A stretch of DNA of 64,000 bases. Origin: Neocallimastix lanati (nom. inval.). Its lineage: Eukaryota; Neocallimastigomycota; Neocallimastigomycetes; Neocallimastigales; Neocallimastigaceae. Made by a program: the position numbers and the translations under genes. The notes beneath the pieces were generated by a model that did not search any database, was not told the origin of the DNA, and worked only from the letters and a program-made list of their open reading frames with translations. How positions within the stretch are numbered: position 1 is the first letter of the stretch; each line of letters opens with the position of its first letter. The DNA lies in contig JACVTC010000082.1 of the NCBI GenBank assembly GCA_016946835.1, positions 114,501 to 178,500 of the forward strand, in the 5' to 3' direction. This document shows positions 1 to 10,676 of the stretch, one piece after another.

Positions 1-59
1 TTATTTATTAAGGTATTTACTTATATAATTTATTTTATTTATTCTAAATTATTTTCGTT

Positions 60-165
60 CTAGTAATTAATTATTATTATATTAATATTATATTATTCAT
101 AAAGTCGTCAGCACGATATCCAATTGTAATGGTGTGTGACGAGTAAACAAAACAAATATAATATA
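60..165 (-). other. LTR 3' end / primer-binding-site-like segment
   Basis: Read on the minus strand, this segment aligns with 57290-57400 on the plus strand. Both share TTTACTCG, then CACCATT, then a TGG-started stretch, then CGACTTTA followed by an AT-rich lead. At the 57-kb copy the segment sits just upstream of a gypsy gag, where the end of a 5' LTR and the primer-binding site are expected. This copy is therefore probably the same retroelement junction in inverted orientation. The homology is seen directly; the primer-binding role is inferred. Confidence 0.4.
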
Positions 166-254
166 ATATAATAATATTAACTAATATGTTATTAAAGAGC
201 CACAGTAGAAATAAAACACCTTGAAGATAAAGCGCAAAAGACAACACAGTAACG

Positions 255-424
255 ATAAACACGGTATGGATCAAACACAGTAGAAACCAAACGCAGTAGA
301 AACCAAACACAGTAGAAACCAAACACAGTAGAAACCAAACACAGTAGAAACCAAACACAGTAGAAACCAAACACAGTAGAAACCAAACACAGTAGAAACC
401 AAACACAGTAGAAGAATCCAAACG
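255..424. repeat. 16-bp minisatellite, about 10 copies
   Basis: The unit TAGAAACCAAACACAG is repeated head to tail with single-base variants (for example CGCAG in an early copy). It keeps all reading frames of the minus strand open, which produces spurious Val/Phe/Tyr-rich frames. It lies between two LTR-like segments and is probably inside a degenerate LTR. Confidence 0.9.
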
Positions 425-499
425 CAATAGTAGTTTTTTACTTGTTATAACGTGTTTTTTGTTTAAATCTTAGTGGGTATTAGTTATTGTAATGAATCC

Positions 500-1060
500 G
501 TCAATAAAAAAACAGATTATAACAATAAAAAAACACTACAATTTAAACAAATAAAATTAAAGTAATTTCTTTTATTAATAAATTCTTTTATTAATTATAA
601 ACTTCTTTTATGTTATTAACTGTAAAATAGTTAATAACTAATACATCGATTAAATTAAGAAAAATTACATGTATTTATATTTTTTCTTATTACAATATTA
701 ATATATGATGTTATTTAATAATATATATAAAACTATTTATTTATAAACAAAAGATTTTTTAATTAATAATTTTTATTATTTATTAATTTACTAAAACTAA
801 AATTAATTTTTTAAACTCTTTATTTTATTTATTATTTTAATACTTATAATAATTTTAATTATATATTTAATATTGAAAAACTATTTTTATAAATATTAAC
901 TATTTAAGATTATTCCTAAATTAATATTTAACTATTTAAAACAAAACTAAATTAACTAAACTAATTAAAAAATATTTTCAATTAAAAAAATAATTAAATT
1001 TTATTTCAATAAATTTTATATTAAAAAAATAATTCATATACATTAAATAAATTAATTGTA
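500..1060 (-). mobile_element. Degenerate LTR-like segment, inverted copy of 59930-60620
   Basis: The reverse complement shares several collinear blocks with 59930-60620: a GTTAATTTAGTT block, a GGAATA..TTAAATAGTTAA block, TTTTGTTTATAAATAAAT, AAAAAATATAAATACATG and ATCGATGTATTAGTTATT. The two are diverged but clearly related. Together with 60-165 this suggests one broken LTR of about 1 kb with a minisatellite inside it. Family assignment to Ty3/gypsy is inference, based on the gypsy gag beside the other copy. Confidence 0.5.
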
Positions 1061-1965
1061 CGAAAAATTAAGCTATTTAATGTATTAAAGATTTATTAAA
1101 TCTTTACAATTTGATTCTCATTATTTAAAATAATGAAAGATGGACATTGATTTAATGTTTTATATTCTGTACATTTATATTTTTTTTGAATTGTCTTTCC
1201 TTTTGGATGAAAGATTAAACTTATATTTTCTGTTTAAAATAATTTGTTCTTTTCCTCTATTAGATTTGCTTATTTCAATTTCTAAATTTTTCTCCATTTT
1301 TTTTTTTTTTTTTTTTAATAAAAGTTTCTAATTAAATATTCTAATGATTAATTTTAATAATATATATTTTTAATTATATATACTTTAAATTAAGATTAAT
1401 TAACCAAATCTTATTTTTTAATTCTTCTATATTTTAAATAATTCCTTTTTTTTAGTGTTAACTGGATAAATATAAAGTATTTATAAGTTTATTATATTTT
1501 TTATTATATAAAGTATAAAAATTTTTATATTATAATTTTATATTTATTTTTATATTTAATAACTATTATAATTTTCATTGTTATTATAAAAATATTATTA
1601 TTGATGTTTCTGTAATTATTGATACAGTTTATATTATTTATTATATATTATTTATTATTAATTTGTAAAATACTATAAGAAAAACTTTTTACATTTTTCT
1701 TAAGTAGGTAAATATTATTTTTATTAATTCATTTATATATATATTTGTAAATAATAATAATATTATTTATAATTTAATCGTCATTATTATTATTAATGAC
1801 AATCCTTTTATAATTATAGCAATACTGTTTATATTATTATTATTTTTTTATTTATTATTTATTTAAACAGATATTTGTAAAGCTATTTATATATGAAAAA
1901 AATTTTTTTAATATTTAAATATTTACTTCAAAAATATAAATACATCAATATTAAAAATATTTAAT

Positions 1966-1997
<32 letters not shown>

Positions 1998-2000
1998 TAA
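1061..2000. other. AT-rich spacer, no gene seen
   Basis: This stretch is low-complexity A/T sequence ending in an (ATTT)n tract at about 1965-1997. No supported coding region was seen. Confidence 0.6.
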
Positions 2001-2006
2001 TTCTCA

Positions 2007-2105
2007 ATTTGGCGAAATGCCACATTTCTTTAATACGCCACATGCTTTCAAAAAAATTGGCGAAACGCAACCTGGCGAAATGCAATTTGGCGAAATGCCC
2101 CACAC
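2007..2105. repeat. Dispersed GGCGAAATGC motif cluster
   Basis: Four copies of TTGGCGAAATGC or one-base variants (GGCGAAACGC, CTGGCGAAATGC) occur between 2007 and 2100, at uneven spacing. A related inverted GCCACATG..GCCAC word lies between them. The cluster is GC-richer than its surroundings and is bounded by an (ATTT)n tract and a 30-base A run. Its origin is unknown. Confidence 0.6.
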
Positions 2106-2149
2106 CCGTTAGGAACTTGGAGAGGAACACCGAGAAAAGAAAAGAAAAG

Positions 2150-2185
<36 letters not shown>

Positions 2186-2299
2186 AATATTCTTTGTCCA
2201 ATTTGAATCTAAATTATATTTAAAATAGTGACGGTGACTTGAAATAAAAAGTAATACTCAAAAATAAAGTGTATAAATAAATTTAGAAAAAAGTTCATA

Positions 2300-4400
2300 G
2301 GCAACGAACCTTATCTTCTTATAGATTAGGATTTGAATTGACTATCTGAAAGAAATTATGGCCTTCTCCTTCAGAGGTATTGGCCCTGCTAACCTGACTT
2401 AACTGCATTTTCAACGTTTAGACGCTCCTGGTTAGTTTTCACTTATACCTGTGTCGAGTACTAGCCCTTTACATAATTTTCTGTAAAGAGAGCCATAGAT
2501 CCCACCAAGAATGGTGTTTTTTTTTAAATAATCGTCAGAAATGATTTTGTTCTTAAAACAAAACATTCTCATTCCTTTTTATAATTTAAAATCAATAATG
2601 TCTGCATCTCTTCCACCAGGAAGGAAGTTATATCATAAACACCACGTCACATATACATTTACACACTTATTATTCAGAAAATTACTCAAATTAACATGAT
2701 TTTCATCAATTAAACCCTTCACTACATTATTAGCAACGATGTTATTATTTTCACTATCACTTAATACTACTATTATTAACCATATTATTTCTATTGTTAT
2801 TAATTATTAATATTATAAACTTCGTTACACTACTATTAGAATCTGTACTTGATTCTATATTATTCATATCTGTGATAACAATGTTTTCATTACTATTTGA
2901 TATTGGAGAATATTTAGAAATTATGAAAAAAAAAAAAAAAATTTTTTCATAAAGAATTTCAATATTCTTAAAATATTTCATTCGAAATTCACGGAAAAAG
3001 ATAGCATTTAGAAAACCACTGTTCCAATCGAGGATTACTTTTTTTTTTTTTTTTTTCTATGATAATAAGGACACCTTTCTGGATGGTCATCTTCAATCAT
3101 TTTGGCAGCTTTGGCAACACGAGCATCGAACTTATATCCACATCTGGTACGAAGTACCCATCGGAAGCCAATGCTAAATTCAGGATATTTATAATTTAGT
3201 TTAAGATACTCTCTAGTTTTCTCAAAATTATTATTTTTATAAGCCTTAGCTTTGATTGATTTTCTTGCCATATCTCTATACCAGTAAAAGTTTAAAAATA
3301 GCTTTTTTTGGATGGAAATTTATCTAATTTGTTAGCAACAATTTTACTTTCTTTATCCCATGCATGACGTCTACAACGAGATATATCTCTAAGTAAATCA
3401 GAGAATAATACATTTCGAGTTTTTCCATTTTTTAATAATGTTATCTGCAAAAAAGACCTCCACAACAACGTTTATCACCAAATTTACCCCCTTTATTAAA
3501 AATGTCATTAATGAAACCAGATAAATAAAATTGGTAAAGAGGTGACAACCTTGACGAACACCTTTCTTAATACTAAATGGTTCTGATAATTGTCCATCAA
3601 CCCTTGACAACAAGCCTTGGAAGATAAGTATTAGTTTTCAATAAATTTATAGCTCTTATCTCTAATTACCAAAATGATAAATCTTCATTAATACACTATA
3701 TATAGGGCACTGAGTCATACGCTTTTTTTTTTAAGGTCCAAAAAAAAGCAAGATAAGTATTCTTATTTTTCAAATTTTCGTCTCTGACATATAAATCTTA
3801 AGGAAATGTAAACGATTTTTTACATTCTTCTACGTTACGAAATCTATATTGTTCATGTCTTATAAAATCCTTTATCAATTCCATGTGCAAACTTCAGATA
3901 ATGTAGAATCGAACTTGTAAATGAATAGAATGTTTCTTCGTGGGAATATAGACATTTCCTACAGAACACTTAAAGTGAGATTCCATAGACTATATGTTGT
4001 TGTTGAAAAGAAAACAAGAGGAGTATAAGGAATTATCTTCAAGGACAAGAGACATAATACTCAAGGTATAAACCTCTGTTAAACTGGCTTATTTGGATCT
4101 ATTATTTTCTGGAAATATTTATAGTTGGGAATTGTTGTTACTTTACAAGGATATCTAGAATCATTGGTACCATTACCAGCTTTTCATGAAAACATAGGAA
4201 TAATAGTTTAAAAATCGTGATGAAGTACTCAATAACTATCTCTTTTCACAAAAATTGCATCTTGAATGAATAAATTCCTTCATTTTATAGCATTGGTCCA
4301 TAAATGTATACCACGGATAAAAATCAGCCTTGTGTTGTCAATAGATGTTCCATAACAGCGAGAACCCCGATGAAATATCTTTTCCATAAAGAATTATAAA
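2300..4400 (-). mobile_element. LINE (non-LTR retrotransposon) relic
   Basis: Reverse transcriptase pieces occur in the expected order on the minus strand. FFWTLKKKAYDSVP near 3760-3715 corresponds to the LINE 'DLKKAYDSVP' motif. It is followed at 3613-3398 by EPFSIKKGVRQGC and a worn catalytic box, FFADN in place of the usual FADD. A C-terminal piece follows at 3271-3035 (RWVLRTRCGYKFDARVAKAA, then RCPYYH), resembling the Arg/Cys-rich region downstream of LINE RTs. A further tail with TILGGIYGSLYRKLCKG lies near 2530-2470. Many stops, frameshifts and A-run insertions break the frame, so it cannot be functional. The 5' part is unrecognisable and may be missing. Confidence 0.75.
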
Positions 4401-4520
4401 TTATAGATTGGTAAAAAAAAAAATGAAATTAATAAAAACTAAAATTCTAAATTCTAAATTCTAAGAAATATAAATAAAAAATAAAAAAAAATATAAAAAA
4501 TATAAAAAATATAAATATAG

Positions 4521-4566
<46 letters not shown>

Positions 4567-4659
4567 AAAATAATATGAAATTTTTTGCTTCTTTTTAGTA
4601 GTTGATAATTATTTAAGTAAAATAAAACTGTTTGTATATTATGTTATAATGAATAATCG

Positions 4660-4699
<40 letters not shown>

Positions 4700-4961
4700 G
4701 AGTTTTTGATTTTCAAATCGATTAAAAAAAAAAGTATGGTGTATGTAAATAATAATTTTCTGTAAAATAATATATATATATATCTAAAATGAAATGTAGA
4801 AGTAAATAAAATGTTAGTTGTGAAAGACTAAAAAAAAGATTTCCATCCGTTAAAATAATGTCTTAAACACAAGCTTTGGAGTGAATCAATCTCCTAACAT
4901 TGTCATTTTACAATAGCTACCTGAGTTTACATAATACTTTAGAAAAATACATATACAAAAT

Positions 4962-5002
<41 letters not shown>

Positions 5003-5306
5003 TAGATTTATTACTGTGATACTACTATGTAGAAACTAAATGACATTATTAATTATACAACTCCCAAGGTTACCATATATCCAGTTTAAAACAATATATA
5101 AAACATCAGATTCAACTCTTAGCAGTCCTCCCAGTATTCCAAGTTTTTCTCTCTTCGTACAAGAAGCTACTTTAGAAAGGATGATGACCATCGATTATCC
5201 TCAGAATCACAGAAAACATATAGGCTAATTCCTTTATCATCAACCAACCTTCCATGGACCGGAATAAACTGGTCTATATCGTTCATTGGGGTACAAAACG
5301 GATGTA

Positions 5307-5351
<45 letters not shown>

Positions 5352-5364
5352 CAAATAAAATAAA

Positions 5365-5417
<53 letters not shown>

Positions 5418-5849
5418 TATTTAATCATTTTAATCTAAAAATTATTTATTTATTTATTTATATATTTATTTATGTATTTATTTATGTATTTATTTATGTA
5501 TTTATTTATTTATGTATTTCAAAATAAAAAAAAATTTTTTTTTTTTTTTTTAAATATTTTATAAATCTCTTTTATTAAAAAAATAATAATAATAATAAAA
5601 AACTAATAATTAAAAAAAAAATATAAAAATTTCTTATTATTTAAATTTTATTAATAATATATATATTAAAATTATTATTTATTTTATATAGTAATTATAT
5701 ATATTTATGTATTATTTTATTTTTTATTTTTTATTTTTTATTTTTTGTTTTTTGTTTGATTTTAATATAAAAAAAATTTTTTTTAAAAAGAATAATTATA
5801 TTTATTTATATTATAAATAAGGAAAAAAAATATATATATATATATATAT
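4401..5849. other. Gene-free region with long poly(A)/poly(T) runs
   Basis: The region holds A runs at about 4530-4563, 4970-4997 and 5310-5413, T runs at 4670-4699, and a TATTTATG-type tandem tract at about 5445-5520. A short stretch at 5030-5290 is less AT-rich and contains a 62-residue frame with no recognisable homology. It may be another element relic. Confidence 0.6.
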
Positions 5850-6063
5850 ATGATAGAAAAAAAATTTTTTTTTTTATTGTTATTAATAATTAAAATACAT
5901 TCTTTATATTTATTATATATTTATTATATATTTATTATATATATATATATATTTTTTTTTTTAATTTTTTTTTTTTTAACTAATTTTTTATTTTATTTTT
6001 TATTTTATATTTTATATTTTATATTTTATATTTTATTTTATATATATATTTATTTTTTTTTTT

Positions 6064-9000
6064 TTAACGCATATTCATTTGTTGAAATTGCTGTTGCATT
6101 TGTTGATGTTGATGTTGACGTGGTGGTGGTCTTGGTTGACGATTATCATTACGTGGTGGTGGATAAGCTCTATTAGGTGAAGTATAACCACCACTACTTT
6201 GACGAGGTGGAGGAGGCTTTTGTTGATAGTAATTTTGTTGTCTATCATTTCTATTTCTATCATAGGAATAATCTCTTTCTCTGTCATATTGATCACGACG
6301 ATCATAGGAATCACGAGGATCTCTATTACTATATTCACTACGACGATCATAGGAATCACGTGGATCTCTTAAATTACCTGAAGGTGGGGTCTGATAGAAT
6401 TGGGAATGACCACTACTTGTACTACCACCAGTACCGTAATATTCTTGATTACGCATTTGAGGTGTAGCTGATGGTCTATTATTTGATAGAGTTCTTTGAT
6501 AACCTTGTGGTGGTGGAGGTCTTTGGAAACTTCCATACTGTGAAGGTGGTCTCGGAGGAAGGTATCCTTGTTGATGTAGCACTGTTCCACTTGGTGATCT
6601 TTGTCTTGGTGGTGGTCTTGGTTGATTTGGTGATCCCATTGGTGCTGGTCGTGGATTTGTATGTACACCTTGCCTTACTTGTGGTGGTATGTTTTGTCTT
6701 GGAGGAATTTGTCTTGGTGGTGGTTGATTATAATTTCTACTTGGTGGTGGAACTGGTCTTTGTTGTTGGTGAATTGTTTGTCCTTGTGGTGGATGAATAG
6801 GTTGTTGTGGAACTAAAGCCTTAGCTTGAGCAGTTTCTTCCAATTTATAAATGAAACCACCCTTCTTTTTCTTTCCAACATAAATATAAATACCATCCTC
6901 AGTATTTTGTAATAATTTAATATTATTAACATGTCTTAAAACTTGTACAATTTCACCAGTTCTCCAAACAGCAACTTCTAATGAATTATTACTACTGACA
7001 CTTAAAACGAATTTATTTTCAACAATAATAGTTTCCTTTGGTGGACCATCAACCCAACGAATACCATAGCCACTACCAAAGTCACCATTAATGTTACCAA
7101 ATCCATGTTGTATAGTAGAAATTGGTCTACCCATAGCATCAACTACTCTAGATACTGCACCGAAGGTAGCTAAAAATATACGAGTATCTTGAGCTGGTTT
7201 CTTTTGACGATTAATTGTAGGACCAACAGCAGCCATTAATTTTTTGTTAATAGTACCCATTGGACGAATAGTACCTTGAAGATATTTCTTTTGTTCAGCA
7301 GAGAATGGGACTTGAACGAATTGTTGCCATCTTGGTCTATCACTATTACCTGGATTAGATGGTTGAGCACGAATAAAGTCAGGACTAACTGGAAGTTCCA
7401 TAACATGCGAATCAACAACGGAAACAATATTTGCTTCATTAGCATAACCTAAATAAATTTCACTGACAACAATACCATCATGTAAAATGCTCATGACCTT
7501 TGGAGTTTCTGGTAACCAGAAAGCCTTAACCTTCATGAACTTTAAGTATGGATCCTTTGCCCATTCGAAAAGAATAATATCTTGACGGAAAAGAACTGAC
7601 ATGTGAACAGAAGTTTCAGTTCTTTCAATAATAAATGATAACGCATCCTTTGTAGCTAAAATCTTAGTATAATCATTTACCCAACCACTTAAAATAGTTT
7701 TTTCATCATCAATTTTTTCTTCACTCTTTAATTTATATACTTCATCTTCTTCATTATTACGTCCAGCATTCATAATCATTTGAGCAGAAACACCAGTTGA
7801 ATGTCTAATTAACTTTTTAATACTAGCTAAATTATATTGCCTTATGTGATTATTCTTACCACTTAAAGCCATCATAACACCATAATCTTCTAAAATTTTA
7901 ATTTGCTTAAATCTAGTATTAATAATTAATTCAACAGGAATTTGTTGTTCCTTTGGTAAACTGACATCTATATAGTATAATGCCTTTTCTGTACCTAATA
8001 ATAAATAGTGTGAGAAATAATCAGATGTAAGTACTTCAGTCTTAAAGAATGGACCAATAACAATTGGATTAACCAAACGATTTTGAGGGTTACCATCTTC
8101 ATTAAAACCTGTATCATGATAACTTGTTTCAATAACTTCCAAAACTGATGGTGAAACAATTCTTTGTGGCTATTTTTATTAATTTTATTTTTGAAAATTA
8201 TATATATTTAAATGTATAATAATTATATATATAAATTAAAAAAAAAGAAATTTTTTTTTATAATAATTATATAAATAAATTAATAAATTTTATTTATATT
8301 ATAAATATTTTAAATAATAATTTAAATAATAATAATTATAACACATAAAAAAAAAAAAAAAAAATTAGTAATATTATTATTTATGAGTATTTTAAAATAT
8401 ATATAAATATTTATATTAAAAATAAATAAAAAAAAAAAATTAGTAATTTTATTAGTTATAATTATATTAAATATATATAAATATTCATATTAAAAAATAA
8501 AATAAAAAAAAAAAAAGAAATACATAAATATTTTAATTAAAGACATATTATAATTAAATAAATAATTTTACCTGAACATTTGGTTCAGATCCTTGTTTAT
8601 TAAGTTGTGATGGTGGTAATGTATTCTTTGTTTCTTCAGGAACAATTTGATCAAAGTTAGCAAATTCTTCATCATCATCAACCGGAATACCCAATTTAGA
8701 CTTTTCTTTTCCCATCTTAGATTTTTGAATCATATCTGCCAAAATAGCATCTCTTCTTAAAGTTTTAGCTCTTTGTAAAAATGGATGTTTAAGTAAATCT
8801 TCAGCAGATGGTCTCTTATTTGGATCTTTAGTTAAACAAATAGCAATAAATTCAACGAATAATTTACTCCAGTTTTTAGGTTTTGCTAAACCTAAATCTG
8901 AAGTTGGAATAAGAGTTAAAGCTCGCATAGGGTGAATATCTGATAATGGTGGATTTTTATCAGCAATTTCAATTGCTGTAATACCTATTGACCAAATATC

Positions 9001-10676
9001 AGCTTTTGAATTATATGAAGCATTATATGAAGTAGGCGATTCAGGATCACACATAATAACTTCTGGTGCCATCCAATATCTTAATATAATAAAAATAAAT
9101 GACATTAATTTCATTTTATTATAAATAATTAAAAATAATAATAAAATAAATGACATTAATTTCATTTTATTATAAATAATTAAAAATAATAATAAAATAA
9201 ATGACATTAATTTCATTTTATTATAAAATTAAAAATAATAATAAAATAAATGACATTAATTTCATTTTATTATAAAATTAAAAATAATAATAAAATAAAT
9301 GACATTAATTTCATTTTATTATAAATAATTAAAATAATAATAAAATAAATGACATTAATTTCATTTTATTATAAAATTAAAAATAATAATAAAATAAATG
9401 ACATTAATTTCATTTTATTATAAATAATTAAAATAATAATAAAATAAATGACATTAATTTCATTTTATTATAAAATTAAAAATAATAATAAAATAAATGA
9501 CATTAATTTCATTTTATTATAAAATTAAAAATAATAATAAAATAAATGACATTAATTTCATTTTATTATAAATAATTAAAAATAATAATAAACTTATATT
9601 TTATTTCTACTTACGGAGTACCAATAAATGTTCTAGCACGACCTTGTGCATGTTGAAGTTTTGCTGAAACACCAAAATCACCCAACTTGATTTCACCTTG
9701 TTCTGTTAAGAAAAGATTACCAGCTTTAATATCACGATGAATAATTCCAATTTTATGAATGTAATCAAGACCCTATGATGAATGGAACGTAATAATCATT
9801 ATTATTCAATAATATTTTTTATAAAAATAATAAATTTATTTTTAAACTTACTTCAATAGATTCAAACATAATTGAACAAATTTGATCTTCTGTCAAAGAC
9901 TTTCTTAAATCTATTTTTTTTTTAAAAAAAAAAATATATTAAAGAAAAAAAAAAAAAATATATATATATATATATATTTTAAATTTTTGAAAGAATTATT
10001 AATATTAAATAATATTATTAATAATATTATTAATAAATTAATTTATATATCATTTTAAATTTAGAATATGAATATTATGAATATATAGATATAATTTACT
10101 TCGATAAACAGAATCCAGCGCACCACCACCACAGAGTTCCATACAAATCTTATGTGATATTTATATATAAATATTAATTAATAAAAATTATTAGATATAA
10201 ATAAATAAATAAAAAAAAAAAAAAAAAAAAAAATATTTAAAATTAATAATTATTACTTTTTTTTATTTTTTTTTTCTATTAATAACTATTCACAGTAAAT
10301 ATTTACCCATAAATCAAAACCTTTCAAGAAAAGACCCATAAATTTTGTAATATTTCTGTGATTACACATCTTTAAGAATTCCATTTCTAATAAAGTTTCA
10401 CGAAGTTCTTCTTCTTTTAATAAGACAACCTTTACAGCTGTCATTTCATTAGTGGCTGTTAATCTTCCCTATAATTTTATTGAATATTAATTTGATATTT
10501 ATTATTTTTTTTGAAAATAGTAATAATAATAAATAAATTATTTAATTATTGAAATTTACCTTGTAAACATTACCGTAATTACCCTTACCAATAACTTCAA
10601 TAAGTTCTACTGCACCTTTTGGATTGGGCGTTTTTAATAAAATAGGGAATTTCTTACCAAATTGCTGTATAGACAT
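6064..10676 (-). CDS. STE20/GCK (MAP4K-like) Ser/Thr kinase with CNH domain
   Basis: Seven exons join to 1052 aa: 10560-10676, 10307-10468, 10100-10148, 9852-9910, 9615-9772, 8572-9079 and 6064-8169. Introns are GT-AG and all phases agree. The kinase domain spans about residues 23-283. It has the Gly loop [11 protein letters not shown], Lys52 in TAVKV, HRD with Asp143 ([10 protein letters not shown]), DFG with Asp161, and the GTPYWMAPEV activation segment typical of the STE20 group. A short acidic linker ([10 protein letters not shown]) follows, then a CNH-like beta-rich region at about 360-790 ([39 protein letters not shown]). The last 260 residues are Pro/Arg/Gln/Tyr-rich ([15 protein letters not shown] repeats). 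Animal MAP4Ks usually carry the Pro-rich part between kinase and CNH; here it is C-terminal. CNH domains bind small GTPases, so a role in Rho/MAPK or morphogenesis signalling is inferred. Substrates cannot be told from sequence. All kinase catalytic residues are intact. Confidence 0.88.
9100..9597. repeat. 49-51-bp minisatellite in kinase intron 5, 10 copies
   Basis: Ten head-to-tail copies carry the core GACATTAATTTCATTTTATT, starting at 9101, 9152, 9203, 9252, 9301, 9351, 9400, 9450, 9499 and 9548. They fall into 49-51-bp length classes that differ by an AATAATT/AAATT indel. The array fills most of the 535-bp intron and leaves the splice sites clear. Confidence 0.95.

Noticed and set aside
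77-427. Open frames rich in Val/Ser/Thr/Phe/Tyr/Cys on the minus strand
   Set aside because: They exist only because the 16-bp minisatellite lacks stops; no start context, no family.
5850-6176. Plus-strand frame before and overlapping the kinase 3' end
   Set aside because: Made of T runs and TTTAT repeats and antisense to the Pro-rich tail; no coding signal.
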